Source: Christensenella sp. UBA2853 (GTDB taxonomy: Bacteria > Bacillota > Clostridia > Christensenellales > Aristaeellaceae). From it: 64,000 nt of DNA. The translations under genes were made by a program, and so were the position numbers. This document shows positions 53,117-62,302 of the stretch, one piece after another (position 1 is the stretch's first letter; the number at the start of each line of letters is the position of its first letter). Location: contig DEFL01000033.1 of assembly GCA_002350845.1 (NCBI GenBank), forward strand, positions 14,818 through 78,817. Reading direction: 5' to 3'. The notes beneath the pieces are model-generated. The model did no database searches, had not been told where the DNA came from, and saw only the letters and a program-made list of their open reading frames with translations.

Positions 53117-54859
53117 TCAAACATTGTTGGTTTCATAAAATCTCGCGCTGTCATTGAAATGGTCCAGCATGATTTCCGCCTTGTGCCTGAGCTGGGACGG
53201 AAGGTCGGTGGACAGCACGAAAATGTCTTCGTTTTCGGGCAATGTGCACAGCATGATCTCTTCCATGTGCCCGTCCAGCAGTTCCGCAAGACGGTAGCTG
53301 TTGTCGATTTCCGCGCGCGTGATCTGCTGGAATTCCGCAGCCCGCGGGTCATTCTTCGTCGGCCAGCGGAGTGCGCGCACAGGCTCTGTCTCGCAGGAAG
53401 TGTCCGTGCGGTCGCGCAGTTCCTGGAAGCGGATGGCGTTCTGCGCACAGGTGAGAAGGGCATCCTGGACTTCCAGCCTGCGGATCGTGCTGCTGACTGC
53501 TTCCGACGGTTTCAGTTTCCTGAAGCGGGCGATCGCGCCGCGCAGGGCATTCCTTCCCATCTGGAGACTCTGCACGGCCAGGAAAGAAGCCGTAAACCCG
53601 CGGATCACTTCGATCCCCTGCAGGTTCATCAGGTCATCCGCTTCCCGCTCGGTCTGGGCCTGGAACTGGAAGGGACGCCACCACGCCTTTTCGTCGTCCG
53701 TCAGTTCTTCCGGCCGCAGCACAAACGGCCGGTTGATCCATCTCTGGTGGAGAACGCCCTGAATCACCAGGTTCACGCCCGTATGCGCAAGGTGTTTGGA
53801 GGACTCATGCAGGAGATGCCATGCCTGGACAAGGTCCGGTGCCTGGTCTCCGGCCAGCTGCTCTGCTTCCTTTGCCAAAAGCGCATAGCAGTCCGCCTCG
53901 GAGCGGATGGTTTTTCCCTCTGCCATCCGCCACAGGTCGATGCCCTCCTCGAGGTCTGAGCGCGGGATTTCAATGATCTGCACCGGCATCGCTGCAGGCA
54001 TGTTCATCAGGTTTTCCAGAAGCGTCATCGGGGCGGGCAGTTTTCTCACCGGCTGACGCCCGAACGCCAGATTGAAGGTATTGCGCAGGACAACATGCCC
54101 TTCCCGGTCCTTCTTGTTCAGGATCTGGTTCTCATGCAGTCCGGGCCATGCCGCCCCGATCAGCCATTCCGGCTCCTTGAGAGCAATATCGGTTTCGAGA
54201 GACACGGTGACATCCGCATTCCCGCCCTGGACAGCGTCCAGAAAACCGATCACGCGGTCTGCCATATTCCGGCCTTCGCCTGCGGCCTGGCCGTTGGGGC
54301 CGGTATACAGCCCCGTGCTCCAGTCGACGCCTCCGCCGCAGTCATTGGTGCGGAAGTGGAGGAAATCAATCCCTGTCTCCTCTACCAGCCGGCGTGTCGC
54401 AGCACGGTACATGCTGAGCACTTCCGGATTGTCCAGGCTCGGCGAGAAGAAGGGATGGCGGGAGCGCCTCGGATGATCGCAGCGGGCACCGCGCCACGAC
54501 GGATGATCCCTGAACACCTGTTCCGGAAGCCAGAACGGTTCATTGCTGATCAGCGCCGGTTTCAGTCCGTTCTCGGCGGCAATGGTGCAGCGCGTTTTCA
54601 CAAAGTCCATGCACATCCGGATATGATCCTGCGGAAGATAGGCCTCCAGTTCCGGCGGGCAGACCAGCTTGAAAATCTGGCACTGTCCCATACTCCAGTT
54701 GACATAGGGGTTCTTCCGGTCCATCTCCCACATCCACAGGCTCCTGGGAACATCGCTGACCACGACATGTGTAAATCCCGTCCCGCGCAGCTCTTCACAG
54801 ACTTTCCTGAATTCTTCATGGGAATCCGCCACAAAATGGGCAATCATCTTTTTCTGCAT
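53117..54859 (-). CDS. Large protein, possibly a (beta/alpha)8 glycoside-hydrolase-like enzyme; family unknown
   Basis: A 580-residue cytoplasmic protein I cannot name. Residues about 1-300 alternate strands and helices like a TIM barrel, with barrel-edge motifs such as ALISNEPFWLPEQVF, FLHFRTNDCGGGVDWSTG and VTVSLETDIALKEPEWL; acidic residues at strand ends (NEP, TND, SLETD) could be catalytic. Residues about 310-580 are mainly helical. It lies between the DUF2264 gene and the YetA-type lyase in one operon, so a role in rhamnogalacturonan fragment breakdown is inferred. No known glycosidase signature is certain. Confidence 0.55.
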   Translation of the reverse strand: MQKKMIAHFVADSHEEFRKVCEELRGTGFTHVVVSDVPRSLWMWEMDRKNPYVNWSMGQCQIFKLVCPPELEAYLPQDHIRMCMDFVKTRCTIAAENGLKPALISNEPFWLPEQVFRDHPSWRGARCDHPRRSRHPFFSPSLDNPEVLSMYRAATRRLVEETGIDFLHFRTNDCGGGVDWSTGLYTGPNGQAAGEGRNMADRVIGFLDAVQGGNADVTVSLETDIALKEPEWLIGAAWPGLHENQILNKKDREGHVVLRNTFNLAFGRQPVRKLPAPMTLLENLMNMPAAMPVQIIEIPRSDLEEGIDLWRMAEGKTIRSEADCYALLAKEAEQLAGDQAPDLVQAWHLLHESSKHLAHTGVNLVIQGVLHQRWINRPFVLRPEELTDDEKAWWRPFQFQAQTEREADDLMNLQGIEVIRGFTASFLAVQSLQMGRNALRGAIARFRKLKPSEAVSSTIRRLEVQDALLTCAQNAIRFQELRDRTDTSCETEPVRALRWPTKNDPRAAEFQQITRAEIDNSYRLAELLDGHMEEIMLCTLPENEDIFVLSTDLPSQLRHKAEIMLDHFNDSARFYETNNV

Positions 54860-54907
54860 GTCTTCTCTCTCCTGTCTTCTGCCCCTGCCCGGGACAGCGC
54901 TGCAAAC

Positions 54908-56047
54908 TCAGTCAACTGCATGGTCCCGCATGGTATCGATGCCCGACCAGATTTTCCTGTCCGTCCACGGCAGGTCTTCACCTGACCAGAAGGGGTCTGT
55001 TTCCGGAAGCCCGAGGGGCAGGAAGACCGCTTCACACAGATACAGGCTGCCCACAGAAATATAGTCTTCTGCCATGGAAGGCTGGAATCCGTCCACGCCA
55101 GGTCTGAGGAATCCGTTTTCATCAAACGTCTCCGGCCGCTGCATGCCCCTTCGGATTGCGGCCGTCAGCGCGCAGCGCACCTGGGAGGCCGGCAGCTGCT
55201 CCGGAAGGAAATGTTCCAAGGCGGCCTGCGAGAGCGCCTGGAATGCCCCGAAGCGATACACGGTCGAGCGCCCGATCACGGTCCAGGTTCCATCTGCATG
55301 GATCATCTGCTCAAGCACCTGCGCATACCTGGACGCATGCCCGACCGCTTTCTCTTCCAGGGCTGCATAGTCCCTGCCCTTTTCACGGAAAACATGCAGG
55401 ATGTCCACGAGCATGGGCTGAATGACAAAACTGTTGTAGTAATCCCAGTGGAAACGGTCGCCGTCACCGTAGGTTCCGTCACCGCAGTACCATCTCTCAA
55501 ACATCTGCACGGCATAATCCACGCGCGTCATGTCCGCATCGCCGGCATGCAGCACTTCAAGGGCAGCCTCAACCATGGCCGAAAACAGAATCCAGTTGCT
55601 CACAAACGGGGTAAACCTCCGGGTATCCCGCAGGGCAGCGATCAGATGCTCCCGGGCTTCGGGAGAGAGCTTTTCCCCGAGTTCACGTGGTGCACGGACA
55701 ATGCCGTGAGCCAGGAACGCCGCGTCCACCAGCGCCTGTCCGTAGCCTTCCCGGAAATTCATGTAATCCGCGCTCTGCGGATCCACGGCCTGTGAAACAG
55801 CCCGGCGGGTTTTCTCCCGCCACTGAGCCTGAATGTCCTTTTCCTCACCGGAAAGCCCGTCCAGCTCCAGCCATGGTGCAATGCCTTCAAGGGTTCGGCC
55901 GAGTGCCTCCAGCATCGCGTACGGTTTCCGGTCCGGATGCCATGTATTCGGAAGCGTGCAGTGCAGTTTTCCCTCCGCCAGGCTGTCCATAACCGGTGCC
56001 GCAATCCTGAGCATCCGCTCCAGCCATTCTTTTCTTACATTGCCCAT
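54908..56047 (-). CDS. DUF2264-domain protein
   Basis: A 379-residue protein. It matches DUF2264 by eye in segments such as MLEALGRTLEGIAPWLEL, RFTPFVSNWILFSAMVEA, RVDYAVQMFERWYCGDGTYGDGDRFHWDYYNSFVIQPML and DGTWTVIGRSTVYRFGAFQALSQ. The fold is a helical toroid like glycan lyases and hydrolases. Many DUF2264 proteins are about 600 residues; this one has only the first domain. It probably hydrolyses a glycan piece within the operon. It starts one base after the HAD gene stops. Confidence 0.8.
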   Translation of the reverse strand: MGNVRKEWLERMLRIAAPVMDSLAEGKLHCTLPNTWHPDRKPYAMLEALGRTLEGIAPWLELDGLSGEEKDIQAQWREKTRRAVSQAVDPQSADYMNFREGYGQALVDAAFLAHGIVRAPRELGEKLSPEAREHLIAALRDTRRFTPFVSNWILFSAMVEAALEVLHAGDADMTRVDYAVQMFERWYCGDGTYGDGDRFHWDYYNSFVIQPMLVDILHVFREKGRDYAALEEKAVGHASRYAQVLEQMIHADGTWTVIGRSTVYRFGAFQALSQAALEHFLPEQLPASQVRCALTAAIRRGMQRPETFDENGFLRPGVDGFQPSMAEDYISVGSLYLCEAVFLPLGLPETDPFWSGEDLPWTDRKIWSGIDTMRDHAVD

Positions 56048-56048
56048 G

Positions 56049-56759
56049 TTATTTCCGCTCCTCTTCCATTGTATTCAGCGCCTTGATGTTCATGATCTCC
56101 CGAAGGTCACCCACCGTCCAGTCCGGCATGACCTCAGGCGTTTCTTCCGCCGCGCTGCGCGGGTGGTACCAGCAGGTCTTCATTCCCACACGCGCTGCCC
56201 CTGCAATATCTGCCCGCATCGAATCCCCGATCATCAGGCATTCCTGCGGGGCAGCCGGTGCCACTGTTTCCAGACAGGCTTCGAAAAATGCACGGCTGGG
56301 CTTGTTGGCCCCGATCGTTCCTGAGGCCAGAATGCCACGGACATACCCGAGCAGCCCGGCTCTCTCCAGTCTGCCCCGCTGCTGCTCTGCACTGGCATTG
56401 CTCGCGATCCACACCGGCACACGGCTGGACAGGAACTGCAGGATTTCCTTCGCACCGCTCACAGTGACAGAAGACACCTGCAGCTGCTTTCTGAAAACGC
56501 GCTCCATTTCCTGGCCGTCTGCATCAATCCCCAGGTCTTCCAGAATGGATGCCCACCGGATCCGATGAAGTTCTTCCCGCGTCATCCGGCCTTCCTCGAT
56601 GAGATGCCAGTAGTGATTGTTGAAGCGCATAAAGGTGTCCATAAAGTGTTCAGGCAGGGAAATGCCGGTGGTCCGTGCAGCATGCAGCGCGCTGTTTTTT
56701 GCGCACGCATGAAAGTCGAGCAGTGTGTCATCCACATCCATAAACACCACACGAATCAT
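56049..56759 (-). CDS. HAD-superfamily phosphatase, YjjG/YfnB-like
   Basis: A 236-residue HAD-IA hydrolase. Motif I is VVFMDVDDTLLDF (nucleophile Asp), motif II WIASNAS, and motif III with IGDSMRADIAGAARVGMKTCWY. Such enzymes are house-cleaning nucleotidases or sugar phosphatases. The ATG at 56759 after GAGGGGG is used; a longer frame to 56840 lies upstream without a site. It is the first gene of the six-gene minus-strand operon. Confidence 0.9.
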   Translation of the reverse strand: MIRVVFMDVDDTLLDFHACAKNSALHAARTTGISLPEHFMDTFMRFNNHYWHLIEEGRMTREELHRIRWASILEDLGIDADGQEMERVFRKQLQVSSVTVSGAKEILQFLSSRVPVWIASNASAEQQRGRLERAGLLGYVRGILASGTIGANKPSRAFFEACLETVAPAAPQECLMIGDSMRADIAGAARVGMKTCWYHPRSAAEETPEVMPDWTVGDLREIMNIKALNTMEEERK

Positions 56760-56779
56760 CCGTTTCACCCCCTCGGATG

Positions 56780-56808
56780 ATTGTACTCGTTCCGCGCGTT
56801 TTCGTCCA
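56780..56808 (-). promoter_or_regulatory. Promoter of the HAD-DUF2264-lyase operon
   Basis: On the minus strand TGGACG (56808-56803), 17-base spacer, TACAAT (56785-56780). Confidence 0.55.
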
Positions 56809-56863
56809 CCGCTCTTCCCCGCTTCAGAGGCAGGAATCACAGGTTTCCCAATGTGTTTTTTTC

Positions 56864-56892
56864 TTTACTTTCTTTTCTTTCGATGATACACT
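56864..56892 (+). promoter_or_regulatory. Promoter of the GH4-like gene
   Basis: TTTACT (56864-56869), 17-base spacer, TACACT (56887-56892) with TG at 56884-56885. Confidence 0.55.
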
Positions 56893-56993
56893 GTCCGTGT
56901 CCCTGCGCGTCTGTTTCAGGCCCGCAGGCAAACGATTTGCTTTCTTTCAGCCGCTGACACGCATGCGGCTTTGCTGTTTAAGGACGTGATGAT

Positions 56994-58316
56994 TTGAAAC
57001 TTGCTCTCATCGGGCAGCAGATTGCCTCGCTTCTTCCTTCCATGCTCACGGACCTGCTTCAGGTCGGCCATCAGGCTGCGGATACCGTGATTGAGGAAAA
57101 GAACAGTGCCATGCAGGAGCTCCTTCAGGGCTATGGGGAAGCGTGCCTGAAAAAAGCAGGCATCGGCGGCAGCATCCGCGCCGTTTCCAGCCGCGAAGAA
57201 GTGCTGCGCGGCGCAGATCTGGTGATCTATGCCGGCGATCTCATGGCCTCATCCCGCTTTCAGCAGGACCGTGAGGCCCTCTCCGGCGGCGAGGGGGATG
57301 AAGAAGGCCTGCTCAATCAGGCCCGTGTCAACGGCGGCATCGGCGGTCTCCTGCACACCCTTCGTCAGGGTGCCGTCATTCTTCCGCTGGCAGAACAGAT
57401 GCGTTCCCTCTGTCCGCATGCTGTTGTGATTTCCCTGGGCGATCCCGTCGGGCGCACCACAGATATGTTCCGCGCGATGGGGTTTGCCGCTTACGGGCTT
57501 GCCCGCTCTGTCCTTCGCGGCCCGACCGGTGTGGATGGGATTGCGGGAAAGCTTGGAAAAAAGCTGGAGGAAGTCGACTGGACGAGTGCCGGTCTGCCTG
57601 GTTTCTCTTTCCTGACGGCCCTCTCCGATCATGCCAGCGGCATCAGCCTCATGAATGAAGTCTATGCGCTCGCCGGAGACGGCAATCTCGGACGGCTCAT
57701 TCAGAGATGGTACCGTGAATATCAGGCCGTCGGTGTCGGCCGGGTCACGGATCTGGCAGAGTTTATGGCACCCCAGGATGACTTCATCCCGGACGAGCGC
57801 CCTGATTTCGGCGAGAGTGTGGAGCATCGGAAAGACCGCATTCTTCACATGAACAAAGTCCGTGAAAAAGGACTGGTTGATCCCGAAGGCATGATCTCCC
57901 AGCTCATGCTTCTCTCCAAAACACCGCCGCAGCGTCCGGTCCGCCTTGGACTGGCCCTTCTGCGACACGAAGACCTGGTCATGCCCGAGGTCACGCGCAC
58001 CAACGGCAGGAATATTCTTTCGCTTTCGCCTACGGCTCTGGTCTCCTGTCCGCTCGTTCTGGAGAAAGGGCTTGAGATTCCCGGGAATATGACGCTTCCC
58101 GCACCGCTCAGTGACCTGATGGGCGACATTGCCTATGCATCGCACCTCGCCGCCGCTGCGGCGCTTTCCGACCGCTCAGCGCTGCGCGAATATGTGGAAG
58201 CCGACCCTGCCCTTGAAGGTCTTGACCGCCTCTATGTGCAGGAAGTCGTGGATGCCATGCTCCGCATGCACAGCGATATTCTCACGCAGTTTACAAGTGA
58301 TGATGAGGAGGAGTAA
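56994..58316 (+). CDS. GH4-like protein lacking canonical active-site motifs
   Basis: A 440-residue protein of GH4 length and order. RVNGGIGGLLHTLRQGAVILPLAEQM and RSLCPHAVVISLGDP correspond to the GH4 core where NAD-dependent glycosidases have GGI...TNP; VDWTSAGLPGFSFLTAL corresponds to the AGxNH segment. Here the glycine-rich NAD motif is degenerate (ALIGQQIASLLP), TNP reads GDP, the metal-ligand Cys region reads GLARSVLRG, and Asn-His reads Pro-Gly. It is thus likely a pseudo-glycosidase or an enzyme with other chemistry. The start is TTG 56994 with AAGGAC eight bases upstream. Confidence is high for descent, low for function. Confidence 0.6.
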   Translation: MKLALIGQQIASLLPSMLTDLLQVGHQAADTVIEEKNSAMQELLQGYGEACLKKAGIGGSIRAVSSREEVLRGADLVIYAGDLMASSRFQQDREALSGGEGDEEGLLNQARVNGGIGGLLHTLRQGAVILPLAEQMRSLCPHAVVISLGDPVGRTTDMFRAMGFAAYGLARSVLRGPTGVDGIAGKLGKKLEEVDWTSAGLPGFSFLTALSDHASGISLMNEVYALAGDGNLGRLIQRWYREYQAVGVGRVTDLAEFMAPQDDFIPDERPDFGESVEHRKDRILHMNKVREKGLVDPEGMISQLMLLSKTPPQRPVRLGLALLRHEDLVMPEVTRTNGRNILSLSPTALVSCPLVLEKGLEIPGNMTLPAPLSDLMGDIAYASHLAAAAALSDRSALREYVEADPALEGLDRLYVQEVVDAMLRMHSDILTQFTSDDEEE

Positions 58317-58369
58317 TCCCTCCCTGCTTTTCAGCAAACGCCTTCACGGCCCATCAGAAAGGAGTCCCC

Positions 58370-59233
58370 ATGTTTCTTACTGACACCTGGCAAGACTATG
58401 AGGTGATCGATACCGGAAACGGTGAAAAACTCGAGCGCTGGAAGGATGTCATTCTCCGGCGTCCGGATCCTCAGACGATCTGGCCGCAGGGAGATCCCGC
58501 TGTATGGCAGCAGGCTGAAGCGGTTTACCATCGTTCCGACCGGGGCGGCGGTGAATGGGAGTTTCGCCGGCGGCTGCCGGAAAAATGGGTTCTGCGCTAT
58601 CATGACCTGAAGTTTTACGTGCGTCCCACCGGGTTCAAACACACCGGCCTGTTCCCTGAGCAGGCCGCCAACTGGGACTGGATGCGCGAGCAGATCGAGC
58701 GCAGCGGAAGAGATCAGGTCCGTGTGCTGAATCTGTTTGGGTATACAGGCGGCGCCTCTGTCGCCTGTGCCATGAGCGGCGCGCATGTGACCCACGTCGA
58801 TGCCGCCAAGGGCATGGTGCAGTGGGCCAAGGAAAACCGGGAGCTCAGCGGCGTGCCCGAAAACCGCTTCCGCTTTATCGTCGAGGACGCGCTGAAGTTT
58901 ACCGAGCGTGAGATCCGCCGCGGCAGCCTGTACGACGGCATTCTCATGGATCCTCCCAGCTATGGACGCGGTCCCTCCGGCGAGGTGTGGAAGCTTGAGA
59001 ACGAGCTTTATCATCTCGTGGAAACCGCCAGCCGCGCGCTCTCCGATCACCCGCTGTTTTTCCTGATCAATGGATACACGACCGGCTTCCAGGCTTCTGT
59101 GCTCAGCAACATGATCGGCCGTTGCATTGTGCCGCGCTTCGGCGGTACCATTGACGCACAGGAGCTGTGTCTGCCCGTCACCAGCGGCGGCGTGCTTCCG
59201 TGCGGACACTCCGGGAGGTGGCAGCATGATTGA
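58370..59233 (+). CDS. Class I SAM methyltransferase, RlmI/RlmK C-terminal-like
   Basis: A 287-residue protein. The SAM site is in LNLFGYTGGASVACAMSGAHVTHVDAAKGMVQWAKENRELS (motif region about 118-160); the catalytic-type motif DPPSYGRGPSGEVWKLE matches the DPPxF/Y motif of RlmI-type rRNA m5C or m2G methyltransferases. It lacks the PUA domain of RlmI. AAAGGAG precedes the ATG. It overlaps the pseudouridine synthase gene by eight bases, so both likely modify rRNA or tRNA. Confidence 0.87.
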   Translation: MFLTDTWQDYEVIDTGNGEKLERWKDVILRRPDPQTIWPQGDPAVWQQAEAVYHRSDRGGGEWEFRRRLPEKWVLRYHDLKFYVRPTGFKHTGLFPEQAANWDWMREQIERSGRDQVRVLNLFGYTGGASVACAMSGAHVTHVDAAKGMVQWAKENRELSGVPENRFRFIVEDALKFTEREIRRGSLYDGILMDPPSYGRGPSGEVWKLENELYHLVETASRALSDHPLFFLINGYTTGFQASVLSNMIGRCIVPRFGGTIDAQELCLPVTSGGVLPCGHSGRWQHD

Positions 59234-59945
59234 CATTCTGTACGAGGACAATCATGTTCTCGTCGCTGTCAAGCCGCCCAACATGCTCTCTCAGGCCGAT
59301 GATACCGGGGATACCGATATCCTGACGTATCTGAAAAATGACATCAAGATCCGCTATCAGAAGCCCGGCAGTGTCTATCTCGGGCTGGTCCATCGTCTCG
59401 ACCGTCCGGTCGGCGGCCTGATGGTCTTTGCCCGCACAAGCAAGGCTGCCGCGCGCCTGAGTGCCCAGTTTCAGAAACACGAGCTGGGAAGAGAATATCT
59501 CTGCATCGTGGAAGGCAGCGTGCCGCCCTCCTTTACCCTGGTCGATTACCTGATCAAGGACCCGCGTCTGAATATCGTGACCGTCTGTTCCGCAGATAAC
59601 CGCAAGGCTCAGGAAGCCATTCTGCACGGCAGATGTCTGGCCCAGCGTGAAAACACCTCGCTGGTCTCGGTCCGTCTGGAGACAGGCCGCAATCATCAGA
59701 TTCGTGTTCAGATGAGTCATGCCGGCAACCCGCTCTGGGGCGACAACCGCTATGGTCACGGGATTCCCGGACAGCAGATCGCCCTGTGGGGCTATCGCCT
59801 GCGCTTTGAGCATCCCACCACCCACCAGATCCTTGCCTTCATGAGCATGCCACATGGCGGGATCTGGACACGGTATCAGGATGTTCTTGACCGCCTCTGG
59901 GGTGAATTCCAGGTCGAAAGCATGCAAATCCCCACGATGTATTAA
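59226..59945 (+). CDS. RluA-family pseudouridine synthase
   Basis: A 239-residue RluA-type enzyme without an S4 domain. The catalytic Asp lies in HRLDRPVGGLMVFARTSKAA, the start of the fold in ILYEDNHVLVAVKPPNML, and the late motif is TGRNHQIRVQMSHAGNPLWGD. It isomerises uridine in tRNA or rRNA; the target cannot be told. The ATG at 59226 after GGGAGG is used rather than an upstream frame within the methyltransferase gene. tgt follows 17 bases later. Confidence 0.92.
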   Translation: MIDILYEDNHVLVAVKPPNMLSQADDTGDTDILTYLKNDIKIRYQKPGSVYLGLVHRLDRPVGGLMVFARTSKAAARLSAQFQKHELGREYLCIVEGSVPPSFTLVDYLIKDPRLNIVTVCSADNRKAQEAILHGRCLAQRENTSLVSVRLETGRNHQIRVQMSHAGNPLWGDNRYGHGIPGQQIALWGYRLRFEHPTTHQILAFMSMPHGGIWTRYQDVLDRLWGEFQVESMQIPTMY

Positions 59946-59962
59946 GAAAATGGAGAATCAAT

Positions 59963-61090
59963 ATGTCACAGCCTTTTTCCTATGAACTGAAACATATCTG
60001 CAAGCAGAGCGGCGCAAGGCTCGGCGTTCTGCACACCCCGCACGGCGATATCCAGACCCCGATCTATATGCCGGTCGGAACCGCCGCCACGGTCAAAGCC
60101 ATGACCAGCCGCGAGATGGAGGAAATCGGAACACAGATCCTTTTGTCCAACACCTATCACCTTCACCTCCGTCCCGGCGAGGACCTGGTGCAGGAAGCCG
60201 GCGGTCTGCATACATTCATGGACTGGCATAAACCCATCCTGACCGATTCCGGCGGATTTCAGGTGTTTTCCCTGGCCGGCATCCGCACGATCAAAGAGGA
60301 AGGCGTCACCTTCCAGAGTCATATTGACGGCTCCCGGCACTTCATCGGGCCCGAAACCAGCATGGATATTCAGCAGGCGCTCGGAAGCGATATTGCCATG
60401 GCGTTTGATGTCTGCACCGCGTATCCCTGCGATTATGATACAGCAAAAATGAACATGGAGCGCACGCACCGCTGGGCCGAGCGCTGCAAGGCCTATCACA
60501 GCCGTGAGGATCAGGCGCTGTTCGGGATCGTACAGGGTGCCTTCTTCAAGGACCTGCGCATTGAAAGCGCAAAGGTGCTGTCCGATATGGATTTCATCGG
60601 CTATGGCATCGGCGGACTATCTGTCGGTGAGCCCAAGCCCATCATGTATGATATGCTGGACAATATGATGCCCTATATGCCCACCAACAAGCCCCGCTAC
60701 CTCATGGGCGTCGGTTCCCCCGACTGCCTGGTGGAAGGTGTCCTGCGCGGCGTGGATATGTTCGACTGCGTCCTCGCGACCCGCATCGCCCGCAACGGCA
60801 CCATCCTGACCAGCAAGGGCAGAGTGGTCATCAAGAACGCCCAGTATGCAAGAGACTTCGGGCCGATGGATGACGAGTGCGACTGTTATGCATGCCAGCA
60901 TTTCTCCAGGGCGTATGTGCGCCATCTCTTTAAGGCCGGGGAAATCACGGCGGGCCGCCTTGCCTCTATCCATAACCTGCGCTTCCTGATCCACCTGATG
61001 GAACAGATCCGCGAGGCAATTGCTGAAGACCGTTTCCTCGATTTCCGCAGGGAATTCTATGAAAAATACGATATGACCAAGAATTTCTGA
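59963..61090 (+). CDS. tgt: Queuine tRNA-ribosyltransferase
   Basis: A 375-residue Tgt of normal length. GTAATVKAMTSREMEEIGTQILLSNTYHL and LTDSGGFQVFSL hold the base-binding site and catalytic region; a nucleophile Asp lies in GVDMFDCVLATRIARNGT; the zinc site is CDCYACQHFSRAYVRHL. It inserts queuine or preQ1 at position 34 of GUN-anticodon tRNAs, of which Asp and others are encoded at the right edge. No queuosine biosynthesis genes are in the window. A terminator follows. Confidence 0.96.
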   Translation: MSQPFSYELKHICKQSGARLGVLHTPHGDIQTPIYMPVGTAATVKAMTSREMEEIGTQILLSNTYHLHLRPGEDLVQEAGGLHTFMDWHKPILTDSGGFQVFSLAGIRTIKEEGVTFQSHIDGSRHFIGPETSMDIQQALGSDIAMAFDVCTAYPCDYDTAKMNMERTHRWAERCKAYHSREDQALFGIVQGAFFKDLRIESAKVLSDMDFIGYGIGGLSVGEPKPIMYDMLDNMMPYMPTNKPRYLMGVGSPDCLVEGVLRGVDMFDCVLATRIARNGTILTSKGRVVIKNAQYARDFGPMDDECDCYACQHFSRAYVRHLFKAGEITAGRLASIHNLRFLIHLMEQIREAIAEDRFLDFRREFYEKYDMTKNF

Positions 61091-61118
61091 TCTCCCCATT
61101 GGCATTGTACAGGCCAGA

Positions 61119-61164
61119 AGAAAAGAGTCTCCGGATCATTCAACTGATGCGGAGACTCTTTTCA
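61119..61164. terminator. Bidirectional terminator after tgt
   Basis: AAAAGAGTCTCCG (61121-61133) pairs with CGGAGACTCTTTT (61150-61162), inner ATCA/TGAT pairs. The minus-strand hydrolase gene ends at 61167. Confidence 0.9.
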
Positions 61165-61166
61165 TG

Positions 61167-61931
61167 TTATTGTGCTGAAAGCACAGGCAGCAAAAAGCTT
61201 TTCAATATTTCAACCGCTTCCCGGTCATCCTGTCCGGTGAAGCCATGTCCTGCGCCTGAAATCTCATGATAGGTGCACTGCCGATACACTTCTTTTGCCC
61301 GGCGTGAATAGCTGATGTTGACAATGCGGTCCTCTGTTCCGTGCAGAAGAAGCACGGGGCCCTCATACCCCCGGATGGCATCAAACGGATCCATCTCCAT
61401 GACGACCCGGGCATAATCCCCGCCCAGTTTCATCGGAATGCGTCCGAGCACATCCGGAATGTGGTTCGGGTCAAACCGGTAGACCATCATGGACCCCCTG
61501 CGCGCGTCATCCGGAATGCAGAGAGCGGGATAGAAAAGGACCAGCCTGCGGATTACCCCGCAGCCCAGTTCTTTTGCTACGAGCGCAGAGACAAAGCCTC
61601 CCTGACTGCACCCCATCAGGGAAACGGAAGCGGGCTGCAGCTGGTCCTGCACGGCGCGCACGACCGCCAGCAGGTCTGCTTTCTCTGTCAGCAGCGTCAT
61701 GTCCACAGATCGGCCGTCGCTCCGACTACCGATGCCGCCGCCGTTAAAGTCAAACGTGACAGCCAAAAAGCCTTCTTCTGCCAGGGCGGCCGCATAATCC
61801 CGCACTGTTTTTTCGTTGGCCAGAAAGCCATGGCTGATGATCACCACATGTCTGTCCGGTGTCTGTTCTCCAAAGATATGTCCCCGGATCGTCAGCTGAT
61901 CACGCTGGCAGAAAAAGGGTACAGGTCTCAT
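61167..61931 (-). CDS. Alpha/beta hydrolase
   Basis: A 254-residue serine hydrolase. The nucleophile elbow is GCSQGG, the oxyanion region HGFLANEK, the acid Asp in HGTEDRIV and the His in GAGHGF. The family covers esterases, peptidases and C-C hydrolases, so the substrate is unknown; the acidic loop FDFNGGGIGSRSDG is typical of the S9-like DLH group. ATG 61931 is preferred to ATG 61970, which lies inside the upstream gene; GAGGCGGG is upstream of either. Confidence 0.85.
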   Translation of the reverse strand: MRPVPFFCQRDQLTIRGHIFGEQTPDRHVVIISHGFLANEKTVRDYAAALAEEGFLAVTFDFNGGGIGSRSDGRSVDMTLLTEKADLLAVVRAVQDQLQPASVSLMGCSQGGFVSALVAKELGCGVIRRLVLFYPALCIPDDARRGSMMVYRFDPNHIPDVLGRIPMKLGGDYARVVMEMDPFDAIRGYEGPVLLLHGTEDRIVNISYSRRAKEVYRQCTYHEISGAGHGFTGQDDREAVEILKSFLLPVLSAQ

Positions 61932-61948
61932 CGTCCGCTTCCCGCCTC

Positions 61949-62302
61949 TCAAAGAAGTTTCTCTTTCCATTCTTCTTCCCTGAACCCGGTGAGAACGAAT
62001 CCATCCCCGACAACCAGGGGCCGCTTCACCAGCATGCCGTCCGTGGAAAGCAGGGCCAGCTGTTCGTCTTCGTTCATGGACGGCAGTTTTTTCGAAAGCT
62101 CCATTTCCCGGTAAGGAATGCCGCTGGTATTGAAGAAACGCTTCAGCGGCAGACCGCTTACGGCATATAGTGTCCGCAGCGTCTCCTCATCCGGATGATT
62201 GGCCTTGATGTCGATCGACTCGTAGGCAATCCCGTTGTCATCCAGCCACTTCAGGGCTTTTTTACAGGTCGTACACCGATTGTAGCAATACACTTTCAGC
62301 AT
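61949..62302 (-). CDS. Spx/ArsC-family protein
   Basis: A 117-residue thioredoxin-fold protein with CTTC near the N-terminus (YCYNRCTTCKKALKWL) and the family GLPLKRFFNTSG and KRPLVVGDG motifs. The CxxC matches Spx and Spx-like ArsC proteins. Spx binds RNA polymerase under thiol stress; other members are arsenate reductases. The C-terminus lacks a clear arsenate-reductase signature, so either is possible. AAAGGAG precedes the ATG. It is followed by the hydrolase gene. Confidence 0.85.
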   Translation of the reverse strand: MLKVYCYNRCTTCKKALKWLDDNGIAYESIDIKANHPDEETLRTLYAVSGLPLKRFFNTSGIPYREMELSKKLPSMNEDEQLALLSTDGMLVKRPLVVGDGFVLTGFREEEWKEKLL

